64,000 bases of DNA, from NCBI GenBank assembly GCA_013396755.1, contig VWZF01001875.1:744001-808000 (forward strand), read 5' to 3'. A model generated the notes under the pieces. The model did no database searches. It saw nothing but the letters and a program-made list of their open reading frames with translations, and had not been told where the DNA came from. The stretch is from Sclerurus mexicanus (lineage: Eukaryota > Chordata > Aves > Passeriformes > Furnariidae). Of this stretch, positions 26,731 to 40,800 are shown piece after piece (positions within the stretch are counted from its first letter, which is position 1; each line of letters begins with the position of its first letter). Position numbers and translations under genes: made by a program.

Positions 26731-26734
26731 AATA

Positions 26735-27570
26735 TTATGCCTACTTACTTTTTCTTTTTATCAAAGAGCCTTTTCAAGCAAAACACTTTGGTTTGTGCTT
26801 AATTTTAAGTATATATAAGTCTTTAAGCCCCTGCAGCTTGAACTCATTGTGCTTAGTATAGCATTCACTCATTTCTGTGATTTAGTGAACTACTAGAGTT
26901 GTGTTTGAAGGAGATGGTTTGAAGTGGTTCTCTGTATATAAGCATGCATTTGTGCATGTACTAATAGACTTACAGATCAAGACCTACTTTTTGAGCTTCC
27001 TATGAGTTTTCTCAGTGCCAGGATTATGAAACTTGACTCTTGAGATTACTGGCAGAAAAGGGAGATAACATAAAGTTCAAAAATCATTTAAAGAGATTTA
27101 AATATAAATGTCCATAGCAGAGTATATTGTTTGTCCTTGAAAAGAAGTAAAAGCAGGTTTCATTTTTAATAAGAAGTAAAGTTATAAAGTATATTCTTTA
27201 CAGGAAAGCTAATTTTTAACAACTAGAAAGTAAGAAAATTACTTCTGATGATTTAGCGCTTTTTTTTCCCCCTGATGATTTTGATGAATGAAGTTGCTTT
27301 TTAAACAAGATATGCTTAATAAAAGCTTTTTGTCAAGGATGATTTGATGTTAATGGCATTGGTGTCATTGTTTTTCTACATGAACAAAACTTTCTGACAG
27401 GAAAAATGTTTACAAGGTTTCATAAGGAAGTCATGCATGGAGCTTTGCAAAGTCTAGACATATTTTAATGCTGAATATATAATGAAACAACAGCTGTGGT
27501 TATAGGCTGTTCTTTAATGGCAGTTCAACTTTATAATGAGGGTTTATGTTTATTTAGTTAATCTAGTCCT
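26735..27570. other. AT-rich non-coding DNA, nothing recognised
   Basis: No open frame, repeat or RNA gene of note. The composition is strongly AT-rich. Confidence 0.45.
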
Positions 27571-27648
27571 TTAGTATATATTAGTAAAGAGTATATATTA
27601 GTATATTAGTAAAGACTAAGGAAATATTAGTATATATTAGTAAAGACA
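27571..27648 (+). repeat. AT-rich imperfect tandem repeat (AGTATATATTAGTAAAGA units)
   Basis: Three imperfect copies of an approximately 18-base unit, AGTATATATTAGTAAAGA, start at about 27573, 27590 and 27629. They are separated by partial TATTAGTA units. It has the look of a small local duplication in AT-rich DNA. Confidence 0.8.
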
Positions 27649-27649
27649 A

Positions 27650-28364
27650 GTGAATATGAAGCTTCCACACTGAAAGTGGTACATAGTATTATTACACTGC
27701 CAGCATCTCTAATTAAAATAGCAGATTATTTAGCAGTCACTGGAGAAGAAGTATATTCTTATCTCTGCATGGTAAATGTGATGATACATCTCCAACAGAC
27801 AGAAAAACTGATGCACATATTTGTGATGTACCCAGAGGAAATAAGAAGCAGAGTTCTCAACAGCTACTAGAAATATTTTCAGAAACATATTTCCAGAATA
27901 CATTTCTATATATTCTAACAAGAATAGAGCAATACCTTGGCAGTTCATGCCCATAGTTAAAAACAGGCAAGCGAGGTGCATGGAACCAATTTTCCCAAAA
28001 TGACTGCCACAGTTCAGTAAAAAAATTGTTTTCTGATTTAAATAGATGTGCTCCTGTAATACCAGAGGGCATTCTTTACACTGACTGCCTAGGAAATTGT
28101 CAAATGTTTTGAGTAACTTCTTTGAACATAAATCGCCTGTCAGTAATATAACTGGCTACAGTTGTACCTCAAGGTAATAGCACTCTTGTCCACAAATGGA
28201 CTGAATGAAAAATATATTAAAGGCCATTATAAAGTCCAACTTTTAATTTAGTTTCTTTGGATGGCTCATGATAATTTGAAGTCTTTAAATCAAAAGTAGA
28301 TAGCATTCTAAAAGACATTAGAGCTCGACAATTATGAGCACAAAGTAAGAACTCCTGGGTGATG
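27650..28364. other. AT-rich non-coding DNA, nothing recognised
   Basis: Short overlapping open frames on both strands (under 90 codons) show no family resemblance. No repeat was recognised. Confidence 0.45.
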
Positions 28365-28443
28365 TTCTTTGGCCTGTGGGAGGCATGAAGCTGGAGTAGA
28401 TGATGATAATTGCTCCTTTAGCTGCCACATCTATGAATCTAAA
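28365..28443 (+). mobile_element. Probable ancient CR1 LINE 3' end
   Basis: The order GTGGGAGGCATGAAGCTGG, AGTAGATGATGATAATTGCT, CTTTAGCTGCCACATC and then CTATGAATCTAAA follows the 3' end of older sauropsid CR1 families. In those, a GACTAGATGATCATAATGG block leads to a CCTTCTGGCC block and an ATCTATGAATCTATGA tail. The copy is diverged and short, so the call rests on the order of blocks more than on exact identity. Confidence 0.55.
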
Positions 28444-31400
28444 GTACCTTTTCCACAATTCTGAGGGGAGGGAAGAATAGATGGTCATCAAGGAACAGTG
28501 GTTGCTGCTAATGCAGCCTTCCAGCTACCATTTGTGACAGCAGCTCTCTGTACAGACATCACCATTCTGCTCTTTTTCATCAAGCAGGGAAGAGATTAAA
28601 AACTTCAAGAAATACTTGTATGAGGTGATATTCAAGATATTGACTTTAGCTAAATGATAGTTAGGGTAAGTTACACCTCAATATCATTCAATCTTTTCAT
28701 TTTACAACTCATCCTAAAAGTCATTTTGCTAAAGGAAGCAGACCTATTACTACTGGTGATTTATTCAAGGGAGCTCATTCTAGTTCCCTTGGGGCTCTCT
28801 TCGGGTGCTTAAGGCATATTTCCCTAACCAATTTCATACTCTATGAAATCTTTCTCTCTCTTTACATCTCTTATCAGGAAAGGATCAAATTTTCTCACCT
28901 TGAAACAAGTTTGTTCTACCCCTTTGAGCAATCATGGGAGATAGACACATCGTTTAGATATTCTTATAGGTAATCAGGAAGGTAATTGCTAGATTAGCTG
29001 CCACTGCAGATTTCTCTTCAAATGCAATCTTAATTCCAAAACAAGTGACTGCCTGACCTCTACAAAATTAATAATGTCCAAAATCCACTTAGAAACTCCT
29101 AAGTCTTCATGTAGGGGTTTCTTGGATTTCAGCCTTTCTAGAAAAAGAGGTAATATTCAATTTCTTTCCTCCCACTCATTCTTAAACCTTTGGAGCCAAA
29201 TGTAAAAGCATCTTGAAGTCATTCCATTTCAGTCCTACCTGAATTCCTGCCTCTGGTTTTTGCACTGAAGTGCACATCTTAACATTCACTTGAGTTACTC
29301 ACTTTACTATGGATCAAGCATCCCAAAAACTGTGCCATTAAAGAGCATAATTAATTTAGGTGATGGAGCTGTGCCTGTTGCAAGCACATTATGTCCTAGA
29401 CAGCAACTCTGGTGTGGAGATTCACTGGAGGTTTTCTGTGCTGCTGCTGGGGAATTCATCTTTTATGAAACATAAATACAACGATGGAATCTGTAGCCGC
29501 ATTTCTAGCACTTATTTGTGTGCATTTTTTTTTTTAGGGGTACTTAATTTGTGATTATAGATTTATCCATTGTGGTTTTATTTCTTCTGTTCCTCTTCTG
29601 TGTTCCTTACTCAGAAAAATCCCATGAGAAATTTTATATTTATCCCCAATTTCTTTCTGTTCCATTGAAAACTGTCTTCCATTTGGCATCCTATAGTAAG
29701 TCCTATATCCATTTAGGCAGTAATCCCTTTTCATTTCCCTGGTGTTCTGGAGGGAGTTTCATTACTTGGGTCACCTTGAGGATAACCATTCTGCTCAGGG
29801 AATTGTAGGTGTAGCCCATCCAGATTTCTTTCATTCCTCACTCATCCCATTACTTGGGTTTCTCCCCTGTTGCCAGTTCTATGACCTGTGCAGGGTCTTT
29901 CTGTTTAATATGATTAATCTGTAGTTGGATAACCCCATATCAGGCAAATTTTACTTAGTAGTCTAGGCAAAGCTGGGAGGGAGTGGGATGTGGCAATAGC
30001 AACGATACTGAAGGAGGAAGGGAGTAAGCAGTGGGAGAGGTTTATTGTGCAGCTGGGAAGTAGTTATGGATGTTTTTTCTCATCCTGTAGCAACAGGAAC
30101 TGAGGCAACTGCCAAGAGGCACCTAATGTCCCTTTCTGGCAGCACAAGCAGAAAGACAAGAAGTTCACAGCTTGATTCCTTGCTTTTGGCAGCTCAAAAA
30201 TGATAAATGCAACAGGAGTGCTCTGGAAAACAGCCTGATGAGAAGGCATAATTAGACATCATTTACCCATGGCAGACAGAGGAGGTATCTACTTATAGGC
30301 TCACAGTCCTTTCCATGCTGCATTTCTTTATTGGCTCTTTGTTCCTACCAGAAAGTTTAAATTGCCTTTATTCTGCTTGGGTACCACAGTGAGAAGACAG
30401 TTATTCTGTGTGTGAGTCAAGCAAGTTTGAATAACTACTCAGTTAATAATTTGGAAACATGCTGGCAGGTTTGGAATTGTTTGTTGTTTTTTCTCCTTTG
30501 GTGATGCACAAATAGCTTGAACTCTTTGAGGGTAGCAAGATGAACCTATCAGCTGTGGAAGTAAAGTGCTAGAGATTCAGTCCTTGCCTTGTTCCTTCAG
30601 CTGGGAAGATAAGAAAAATCTCTTGCCAGGAGATAAGTGAAGAGGTGCAAATGGGTGACTGCTCAGTTGACAAGTGAAATTCAGTGGAGGATCTGCTCTG
30701 TCAGTAGCTGAGGAAATGGCTGTGCCAGTTTGTCTTCTCAGTGATTTGTTGCTGCCCTCCATTGCATCCTGCACAGTAAAGCAGCAGGAGCGCTCCTTGC
30801 CAGGGCATAAAGTAAGTTAAAGCTTACCTTCAGCTGTCAGGGAAAGCTGTTAAATTAGCCCTGTTGGTTGCAAACTGCAGTAACTGAGCAGCATTAGTCT
30901 GAGCCATTCTCCTGACTCAGCTGCAGGGAGCAACATGCTGGTGAGAAGGTTGGAGCTTTTTAGATCAGGGTGGAATGGAACCTTCACCTGACCTGCTCCA
31001 GGCCAGATGTTCCAGGCCAAACACTGTTCCTTCAGATGTGTCTCACCTGCAAAGAATAGCCTCTCTGAACTTTCTTCTTCTGGAGGACTAAAGGGATTTA
31101 CACTCTGTTACGTGATATGACTCACAGTATTGAGCATGGCCTAAAGAAAATAATGCGATTTATATATTCAAAGAAATAGAATTTATTGATTTGCAAAATT
31201 AGAAACAAATCTACCTGAAGACAGAAGGAAAAAAAAAGTAATTTTGAACTTCTTATTTGTAATCTAAATATGGATATGATGATTACTTTTTTCCTTAGCC
31301 ACTTCTGTATCCTAGATATCCTGGAAGAAAAAAATCACTGTAGCTGCATTTTTTTCTGACCTCCCTATAGTAAAATGGCAGACTACCAACAACTGCCAAT

Positions 31401-34400
31401 TTGCAAATAGAGGTGAACAAGTAGTTCTTCAGCTGTCAGGCAGCTGATTTCAGGATGCTAAGTAAGCCTTGGGGAGATACTGGAATGCCATGCTGTCTAT
31501 GAGACAGCCTCATTTAGAAATGGAGGCAGCCAGCAGCACTATAGACAGCAAAATGTCTCTCTGAGATTTACACCTACTGTTTAGGGGGCTCTGGCTCCTG
31601 CAACATTCCCCACAAGGATCATATTAAGCAGTAAACTTGTAAGGGCCACCCGAGGCAGAGAAATCAGCACCTCTCAAAGAGCACTACAGGATGGGAGGCT
31701 GCCTTATGTGCCTTTTTCTGACCTTTTCCTGGGATTTTGGTCTCAATATCAGTTTTGCATTAATATGAACTTTCTCAATATCACTCAAGCTGTACTCCAG
31801 GTGCTGGGGTTTGGGGAGCCAACAGACATAGGCAGTACATGTATATAATCATGGTATTCACATTTCTTGATTGACACCTTGCTGGCTCATGCTTAGCTTG
31901 AACCTGGAGTAGTCTCTTGGCAAGACAAATAAGGCATCGAAGTGCAGCTGCTTTGAATGTATGGCTGCAGGAGATTCACATTGCTGTGCAAGGAAACCAC
32001 ATTCACATATCAGGAACCAAAACACACAGGTGGAGTCCATGCCCAGCCTTAGAGCTGGAGCTGATCAGTGCGAGAGTCAAATGACTCCAAGAGCACTTGA
32101 TGAATGCACGTGCACACTCGGATCAGTAGGCCCATATGGACAGCCCTTCCTCAAAAATTACGCTGGAAAGCTTTTCTTAGCAGTACGTCAATAGTTACAA
32201 ACTCATGAACATGGCCATAAAAATAACAGGAGCCCTTGTAAAATCTCTTCAGATTATCAAATGCTGGTTTTGTTTAATGTTTTTTTCTCCTTAGGATATG
32301 TTCTCCCTTTTCTCACTTATGCAAAAGGAATAATGCCCATAGCACCGACACACTCTTGCAGTAAATTACTATTGATTTTATCAGATCACTCAGCTGCATT
32401 TCAGGGCTCAAGCAACTATGGGGGCATTTATTGCTTCCTGTCATGTGTTCTGCATCGATGGGCATTGTGTGCTGGGAGTGGTGCTATGTACATTGTGGAA
32501 GAAAATCACTCTGTGTCCTGAAAATATCATCAGTTTGTTAATTGGTAAAATGCTTTCCTTGTTGGCAACTGGTTCTTTCTTCTCTCCACACCCCAATATC
32601 AGAATTTACTGAAAGGCTCTTTGAACAAGGAGGGAGGGGGAAATAGTAATGCAAATAATAGATAGGCTGTCACTATAAAAAAGAAAATTAGTCTTTTAGA
32701 ATGTTATGGAAGAACTTAGTTCATACATTGATCTCTAGTATATGTCTCTGAACTGGCAATGTATTCTATTTCCTAGTTTATAGCCTGATCTAAAGATATT
32801 CTTCTGGTTTTTTGCTTGTGTATTAAAAAGAATGTTGGGGTGTGGGGGGAGGTTCAATATAGTACTTGGATTGCACTTACTGCACTTAGAAGCGATTTAA
32901 TTCCAATAATCTGAAATGACAAGTACTGTATGGGTTTTCTCTTGGCATTAATAGGATTAAATCAGAAGTGAGATATATACTGACAGAGAGGCAGGAATTA
33001 AGGATCATAAAAATAACATTTGAAATGGTTCTTAAATTGAAATAAAGCTCCAAAAAAAAGGTGCAGGAAAAAAAATCTAAGCAGTGGGAACAAAGGAAAT
33101 GTACTGTTCAGTAAAAGAACTAAGGGTAGGAACAGGTGAAATAGAAATGGCAGAGAGAACTGGTACGTGCTAAATATGAAAGGGCTATATGCTACTAACA
33201 CTTTATCATGCTGTATAGGTTGGAAATGTAGATAATACTTTTTTTGCTCTCACAAGAGAGATCTGTATAAATCAGTGAAGATTGAATGAGTTTAAATAGC
33301 AGTAGCATTATTCCTTTATCCATACAGACACTCTACAGAGGGCTGTAGGATGAAAGAGTTGTAAAAATCATACAGATGGATGCAGATTAAATTTGGAATA
33401 TGATCAACTGATCTTTTATGTTAGAACATTTTAGTAATATCCTGTCCTTTAGTTCAGATATAGCATCTGATAACAGACATGATGCTAATCCTTGTAATGA
33501 AAATAAAATGATTTATGTGTTGCTTGTTGTGAACAAATGCATCCTGTTTTGTTGCATCTTACCTCTTCCTAGTTCAGCAAATTCATTGCAGAGCTGCTAA
33601 ATATATAAAGTTTATTTAGTCTCAAAAGTAGTTCTGGATCAACTTTGAAAGTGGTATTTTTTCATCTCTCAGTTGTTCTAGGCTTCTTCCCATAGCAAAT
33701 GAGAAAAAAGTCATATGGGCATTGATTCAGGGTCACTGCCTGAAAAACTCGCTCAGTACCTACAGCTCCCTCCATTACCACAGCCAGGTCAATTTTCTGT
33801 CAGTGTAGAAAGATAAATTAGTATATCAATATAGCAAACATCAGTTTAAAATCTCCCATTGCTGCATTTCAGTGCCATGCAGAATAGCAGACATGGAATC
33901 GCTCCCTCTCCAGTACCTGCATTCCTTCTGGATTTCATCTGTAAGGAGCCCTTTTTGTACTGGGATTATGGAAAAAGGTTTTCTTCAGGTTTGGGAAGAG
34001 CAAAGATGTACTAGGAAGAACCTGTTTTTCTACTTCTCTAATCATGAAAAATTCTTTCCCAATTACTTTTTGCTCCTTTTTGGATCCTTTATTTTTCCAG
34101 ATCACTTTCAGTAAGTGCATACAGCACTCTCTGCATTTCAATCCACTGCCTTTGTTACTTCTCCAGCTAAAGGCCTCCTTTTCATACCTTGTAGCCTCAA
34201 AATTCTCATTAAATTCTATGAAACCAGCAGGCAGGCACTTGGGGTTGGACAACAGGTCTTGATTCAGACTTTGTGATACATAAATTAAACACTAATGCAC
34301 AGAAATTACTAAGTTTTGGAGAAAGGCACTTTTTCAATACTCACTGGAAAAAGGTGAATATTTATTCAAGTTCACAGAATGTTTATACATTGGAACGCTT

Positions 34401-34814
34401 TCTTGAATGTTCCAGGGATTATCCTGCAATTTTGGCACTGCCCTGTTTCTTTTCCTCGGGTTAGCTGGGCTCAGTGGCAAACCAGCAGCTGTGCCTGCTT
34501 AAAGTGGTTAAAGAAGTTCTCTTCCCGGCTTCTTTATGTAAATTTGTATTCATAATATTCAGCTTCAACCAAAACTCTCTGGATGCAGAATAAGCAGGGT
34601 TATTTTGTTCCTGGTAATATCTGCCAGGCTGGCAAGGGATAGCAAGAACTCCCATGACACTTCTTGGCAGTAATTTGAACGCAGGTATATCTAGCGGTAG
34701 GAAGTATGGAAGAGCACAGCAAGTACCAAAACCCATGGACATTCTCACAGGACTGGCAGTCATCCTGTAGTAGACTATTCAGTGCTGAAAGCAGCATGAC
34801 TTAATGCTGAAAAA
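28444..34814. other. Non-coding DNA, no gene recognised
   Basis: No exon pair or repeat family recognised. A 12-base perfect palindrome, AGGAGCGCTCCT, occurs at 30786-30797. A G-rich run, TTGGGGTGTGGGGGGAGG, lies at about 32835-32852. All open frames are near chance length; the longest is about 105 codons on minus at 33935-34252. Confidence 0.45.
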
Positions 34815-34886
34815 AAAGGATCATCAAGTCCAGTTCCTGGCCCTGCACAGTACAGCCCCAAGAATCACACCACGTGCCTGAGCGTT
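34815..34886 (-). mobile_element. CR1 LINE 3'-region fragment, minus strand
   Basis: Read on the minus strand this gives CTCAGGCACGTGGTGTGATT, CTTGGGGCTG, TGCAGGGCCAGGAACTGGAC and TTGATGATCC. This is the characteristic 3'-region of a common avian CR1 subfamily. In that family the next sequence would be a GGGTCCCTTCCAACTC block and the ATTCTATG tail. Both are absent here, so the piece is truncated at its 3' side as well as its 5' side. It breaks off into a run of T (plus-strand A at 34811-34817). Confidence 0.85.
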
Positions 34887-37800
34887 TGCTTTATAAAACA
34901 GGAATACAGGGCTTTATAGCTTTCATGGCTCCATTTGCTTACAATTGTGTTCGTTCAATACTTACTTTTCCTTCTGCAGCTTTTTGGGTACTCTCTCCCT
35001 AGCTGTAATTAACCCTTTAGTTCTTTGTGTTGTCTTTCCATCCCTCTGCTAGAAGCCTTATTTGGCTTTCTTTGGCACCTCCGTGTAATTTGTCTTCTCA
35101 AAGTAAAATGAAAAGGTGTTGAAAGTTACACAGTTACAATTACCTGGATGTCATCTTGAATATGTTGGTGACTGGAGGCCAGAATGTCAAAGGTGTAAAT
35201 GAGATGACAGGCATAACAATCCCAAGAGCTTTAGAAGGCAAGTCCTGGAAACTATGCTTATAGTAATGGTTGGTGTTTAACTACAAAATGATATTGTAAA
35301 AGATACTTCTGGAAGTTTAATAGAGTTACGTTGTTGGGAGAAAAGGCTTATGTCAAAAGATATATTTTGGGCTATGCAGAAAATCTGAGTGTATTTTCCA
35401 TCTTGGCTAAAGCAATGTTTCAGGACTGTTGAACACTTTCTACTTCAAGAAATACACAGCCAGATAGTCCAGAATCTAGAAGAAAGTTGTTTTAGTTAGT
35501 TAGTTGGCAATATAAATTATTGGTGAAACATTGGTGTGCCTTAATAAAGAAAAAATCTACAGAAGGTGGGAGATTTCTCTGCAGGAGGCTACAGGGGCTC
35601 TATGAAAACACTGCTTTTCACGTCCATTGGAAGAGCTGAATTTCAGCTGCAACAAGGGATTTTGTGTTAGTAAGAAAGATTTATGATTATTAAGGCTGGA
35701 ATAAGAGACTGGAATCTGCACCATTGTTCTTAAGAAAAACAAAAAACCCAAGCAAACCACAGCAACAACAAAACTCCAACAGTTTAGACAATATCTCCTA
35801 GCAAGGACAATCACAGCTGTCGCTGCCTGAGCAGCAGAGGCCTGACTTGGAGGACATTTCACGGCCTATTTCAGATTCACTTATGTAAATGTCTCTATTG
35901 CTGGCATAAACTCTTAGGCACTAAAAGGCCTTTGTTTGCCTAATGGTTGCCCCAAACATCAATCTTTATATTAATGATGTTAATTCCCTCATGAGAGGTG
36001 TTGCTGACTAGGAAATTCAGACTTCACACTGGCAATGATATCACTTGATTATTCCTTGCCACAGGTTTTGAAGTGCCTGTTCTCAACTGCTGCTTATCAC
36101 AGTCATGTTGGAGCTCATCACTGGTGGCTACACCTCCTGCTCCAACCTGATCCGTCACAGTCATTCATGCACTGAAGTCAAAAGAGTCATCTAACTCATT
36201 GTGCAGTACAGCACCTGACACTGCACATTTACAATACTGACATATTTTATGCCAGTGGAAGGTGACTGCTGCACCTGTTTATTATTCACATTAGGTGGGT
36301 TATGACCTTTAAGCTAGAAGGCAAAACATCTTGTACTGCTGAACTTAGTAAGGGGCTCATTACTGAGCTCGGTAAGAGAAGTGACAGAACCTACCCAAAA
36401 AATCAAGATGAAAAGTAAGTATTCAAAGCTGGGTGCCCAGATGAACAATGGAGACCATCTGTGTCTTTAAGGAACTTAAATAAGATGCTTAGCACCCCAA
36501 AATGCTAAGGTTTCTCAGATTTTATTGGACTGTGTGAAAATTATTGGTTCTAGACTTTTATTTTTTTAAAGCCTTTATTTAGGTGCCTTTATATATGGCT
36601 ACATTACCTGCTTTAAGATATGAAGTGCATAAAACTAATTTCAACCACCCAACTATGAATATTTTAATAAAAATATAATTATAAATCATTCCACTTGCAC
36701 ACTTTCTGCAGAAGGGCTTTATTTTTGATAGCTAGACCATAAGAAGTTAAGAACTTTAATTTTGTCCATCTTCCCCTTTAGTAGTGATCTGATTAAGAAT
36801 TTTTGTCTTTATGAGGAGAATAGAATTTAATATTTTTTATATATCCATCATCACTATATAAATGAATTCTATTGAATTTGTGTTGTGTTGTTAGGAAGGA
36901 ACAATACTTCAAGCCTACCTTTGATATGCTTATAGCTATTTCATTAAAAGGATGTTTGTGTTTTCAGCATCAAGCTAGTATTTCTCTTCTTTTCATTTTC
37001 CATTTTGTTCCATTCCATATTTTTTTAAAAAATAAAGAAAAATAAAATGTGTGAATAGAAAGGTCAATGTGTAAATTTATTTCTTTTTAAAAGCTGTGGT
37101 ATTGATTTTATTATGTGTGTGAATCCAGATGGCTTTGTTCTTTACCTGCACAAGAACATGTTATTGGGTTGAGCTTGTTTGGTAACTGTGTCTAGTTAAA
37201 AGAAAAAAGCTTTTTCCTGGAAAATATTAGTATTAGCAAAGTGTTCTACAATGATTCAACCTAAACATGAATGATTCATTATATCAAAATGACACTTTCT
37301 AATTGATTCAATATAAATTTATGCTGCATTTTCTTAGATTATGTGTTATAACAGTTGTAAGTTGGGACCCCACAACTGAGGTTTTAGACACAAACAAAGA
37401 GATGGCTTTAAATGTGTCATAAAAGATCCACTCTCACTATAAAGCCTGGCTTACAGTACACAATGGGATGTCATGCTCCCTGCCTGCAAATGGATCAAAG
37501 TCTACAAAGGGTATTTTTTTCCAGACACCTCTAATGTCAAATTTTCTCTAATTGTAGAATGAAATATATAATGTAAGGAGTAGGGAAAGTTCAAAACTTA
37601 TTAATTTCTATCCCTCTTAAAACAGAAAAGCTTCTGAAAATGAGAGAACACAGTGAGGCACCAGGGGCTGGGGTACCTTTGTGAGTGTTACTTGAGAACA
37701 GGAGTCATCTCTCAGCTGCTGTGTCTCTGAACTCCCAGTTTGCCCCTGGTGGAGATGCTGGGTGTGCTACTGCCTTCTTTAATGCTCCTGCCACTCTTCC

Positions 37801-40800
37801 CACCGAGGTCATTCAGGCTGGGGCACATCACTTCCCACCTACACAGTGTGTGCTGATAAGAGATTAATTAAATATTTTTGTAAATGCCTTTGCTAAAAAA
37901 TGCAGATTCTTCCTCATATTGAAGAAATCCTAAGAGGAAAGGGGATGAAATTTGGATCTAGATACCAATTTTCCTCAATGTCTAATTATTCCTGAATCCC
38001 CGAAACATGAAAAACAGCCCACAATAGTCACACATTGCATTAGCAGCAGATTGCTGTTGTGACTGTAGACTTCAGACATGGTGTAAAGTGATTGTTACTG
38101 TAATTTTTAAGGATAAAAAACCATACTCGCTAAATTTGAAACCTCGCTGAAAACTCACACACAATTGTGTGTCACTCAGAGTTGTATAAACACTGTGAAA
38201 ATGACAGAATGGTGTTTGGAAGGGCAGGGACTAATTATTAAAGACAGCCCACAAGGTCTCAGGAAGGGCAGGTCATTTTTCAGTAACCTCTTGAGGCAAC
38301 CAGAGGAGATGACCATGCCCACTGTATCCTTACATGTAGATCAAGAACGAGCAAAGCAATAAGGATTCACTTCAACCATATGCTTTGGATTAGGCCCAGA
38401 ATAATGAGGGCGATATGAAGTGTTGCCAAAACCTCAAACTGTCTGAGGGGTAAAATAAATGGATTATGAGTTAAGCACATGCATTTGGCAGCCTACCTTT
38501 CAGGGAGCTGTGGGGCAGAAAGCAAAACAAAGATACTGAGTAAGATAAATGATGGTGTGATGTTTGACAGTGCAGCATGTCCGTCTAGAAAGAAGAATTT
38601 GGAGTTTGAGTGCAGCATGAGACACATTATGTGTCTCACAAACGTCCCATCCCAGGGCATTAAACAAGAGTTAGGAGTATTTATGCCCCAAGTGTTTTTT
38701 TTAAAGATGCAAAAGGCCTTAATATTTACTGATAGCTCAGGTGATCATACACCACTGTTCTCTGAACCAGAGGGTTTGTACAATTCAGCACTGTCACTGG
38801 GCCAAGTTTTACTCAGCACAATTGGGGTGACCATCCCTTCTTGGGAGTGTAGTCTGTGACTTACAAATAAATGCAAACCTCTTTTCTCTACATGCCAGTG
38901 TGTGATAGATCTAGGTAAGACCTCATGGTGATTCCAGTCTATTTAAGAAGAGGAGGTACTTTGGATTTCCTTGATTTTGATTTTCAGGATCGGAACGAGT
39001 GTTGACACTTGGTGTTGAGTTTTACCTTTATGTAGTTAACAGATTTATGCAAGTGACCTCAAGCCCTTGCTCCAGCACCCCTAGAAAACCCTAATGTGGT
39101 ATTAGGGCCAGTTCAGAGTCCCAGGCAAGTGCATTAACAAGGAGACTGCAGCCAGGATGTTAGATGGGGAGAAGAGCTCTTGGCCACTGACAAAAGTGCC
39201 GTTCCAGCAGCTCCATGGGCTCCTCCTTTAGCTCACAGCTGGTTTCCACTGTCTCACACTCTCCACACTGAGCAAAAGCTTATGAGCACAAGCTGAGCGG
39301 CTTCAGCCTGTGCAAAGTACCTGCACACTTTCCCAGCCAGCAATCCCCTCTGCACCAAACACAAACGTGCTCTTTGTCAGATAGTCCCCCTGTGGCCTAT
39401 CCAACATGTACTGTCAGGGTAATGTTTTGTAAGTGAGGAGGAGAGCAAAAACAGAGGGAAGCAAATGTCAACCAGCAAATAGAAGTGGAAACACCTGTTT
39501 GGCAGTGAGGAACAGCTGTACATGTGCAGCTGCTGCTCGTCTTCCATAAGCACTGCGTGCTTGTTGCTTTACTTAAGGTTGACCAGGTTCTCGGTAGGTC
39601 TGTAGGATTTAGTTGATGCTATTTAGAAAAGGAGGCTTCTTTACCCTGTGAATTTACTCAGCTTTAATCAGAACTTCCATGGCAAATAGCAGATCTATAA
39701 AAGTTGTATATATTTTTTAATTTTATTTCCACTAGAGAAGAGGTTTGAATGAAAAGTTTTCTTACTACTGATCTTTAAAATACACTGTGGATGAATTTTA
39801 GAGAATGACATGAGGACTAGATTTTCTTTTTCTTTATCTCTGCCTTCATTTACCTTTTGTCTGACACTGTAAGCAATCTCATTCATGGAGGATCTACATT
39901 AAGTGATTGTGCTTGTTGGAATCTATATATGATCTTCATTTCTGGAGTTTGATTTTTTTTTTTTTGGTAGGAAATTTTTCTCTCAGAAAATGCAGTTCCA
40001 CTGCAATCTAAATGGATTCTAGGTTATTTCCATAATCACTTTGATTACAACAGTTTGTTTGAAATTAATCATACATCTTTACTACATGCAGGAAAGGTCC
40101 CACTCCTCAATCATATGTAGGCACTTAATTCCTGCTGGAGAACATCCAGCTCACAGTATAATTATAAGCAATAGCTAAGAACCATCAAACTCTATTGCAC
40201 TGAACCATGAAGGATAGAAAGTATGAGAAGAGAACACAGGTTTTGTGGAGATATGAAAGCTGAAAATAATTGGCCTGCAAGCTGGGTTTGGATGCTGAGC
40301 CATGTCATAAACTGGGCCGAGTAGCCCAGTCAAAAAGGAATTAACTGCTTTGAACTCCACCACTGCTAATTGGAATGACCAATTCAGAAACAGCTTAATG
40401 CCTCTGCACGTCTTTACTTCTTGAAGTGTAGATATACTGTATGCCAGCAATAAGTGATTAGCTTAAAGATAAGTAACTTGGGAAAATTCAGAGAGTTTAA
40501 ATCTATAGGCATCAATTAATTTTGCCATGACATACACAAATATAATTAGAAGTTGGGAACATATGGGATAAAAACATTAGGGCATTCAGTTCATATGAAA
40601 TTCAGCAGAGATGCATTCTTCTCTAGAAAAGGTAAAAAATTAAATGTGGGAGGCATTGCCACCCCAGCCCTCCAAAAATAAAAAGGTCAATCCTCTATCA
40701 CAATGGTAAAGAACAGGGTGATCTTTTCGAAAAAATATTATTGGCAGCGATTTCTTCCATTTTGGTCTGCCAAGTCTTATGACAGTCTACATAAAACCAA

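Noticed and set aside
38479..38859. 126-codon plus-strand open frame
   Set aside because: No family resemblance and no splice or promoter context. Length alone is not significant.
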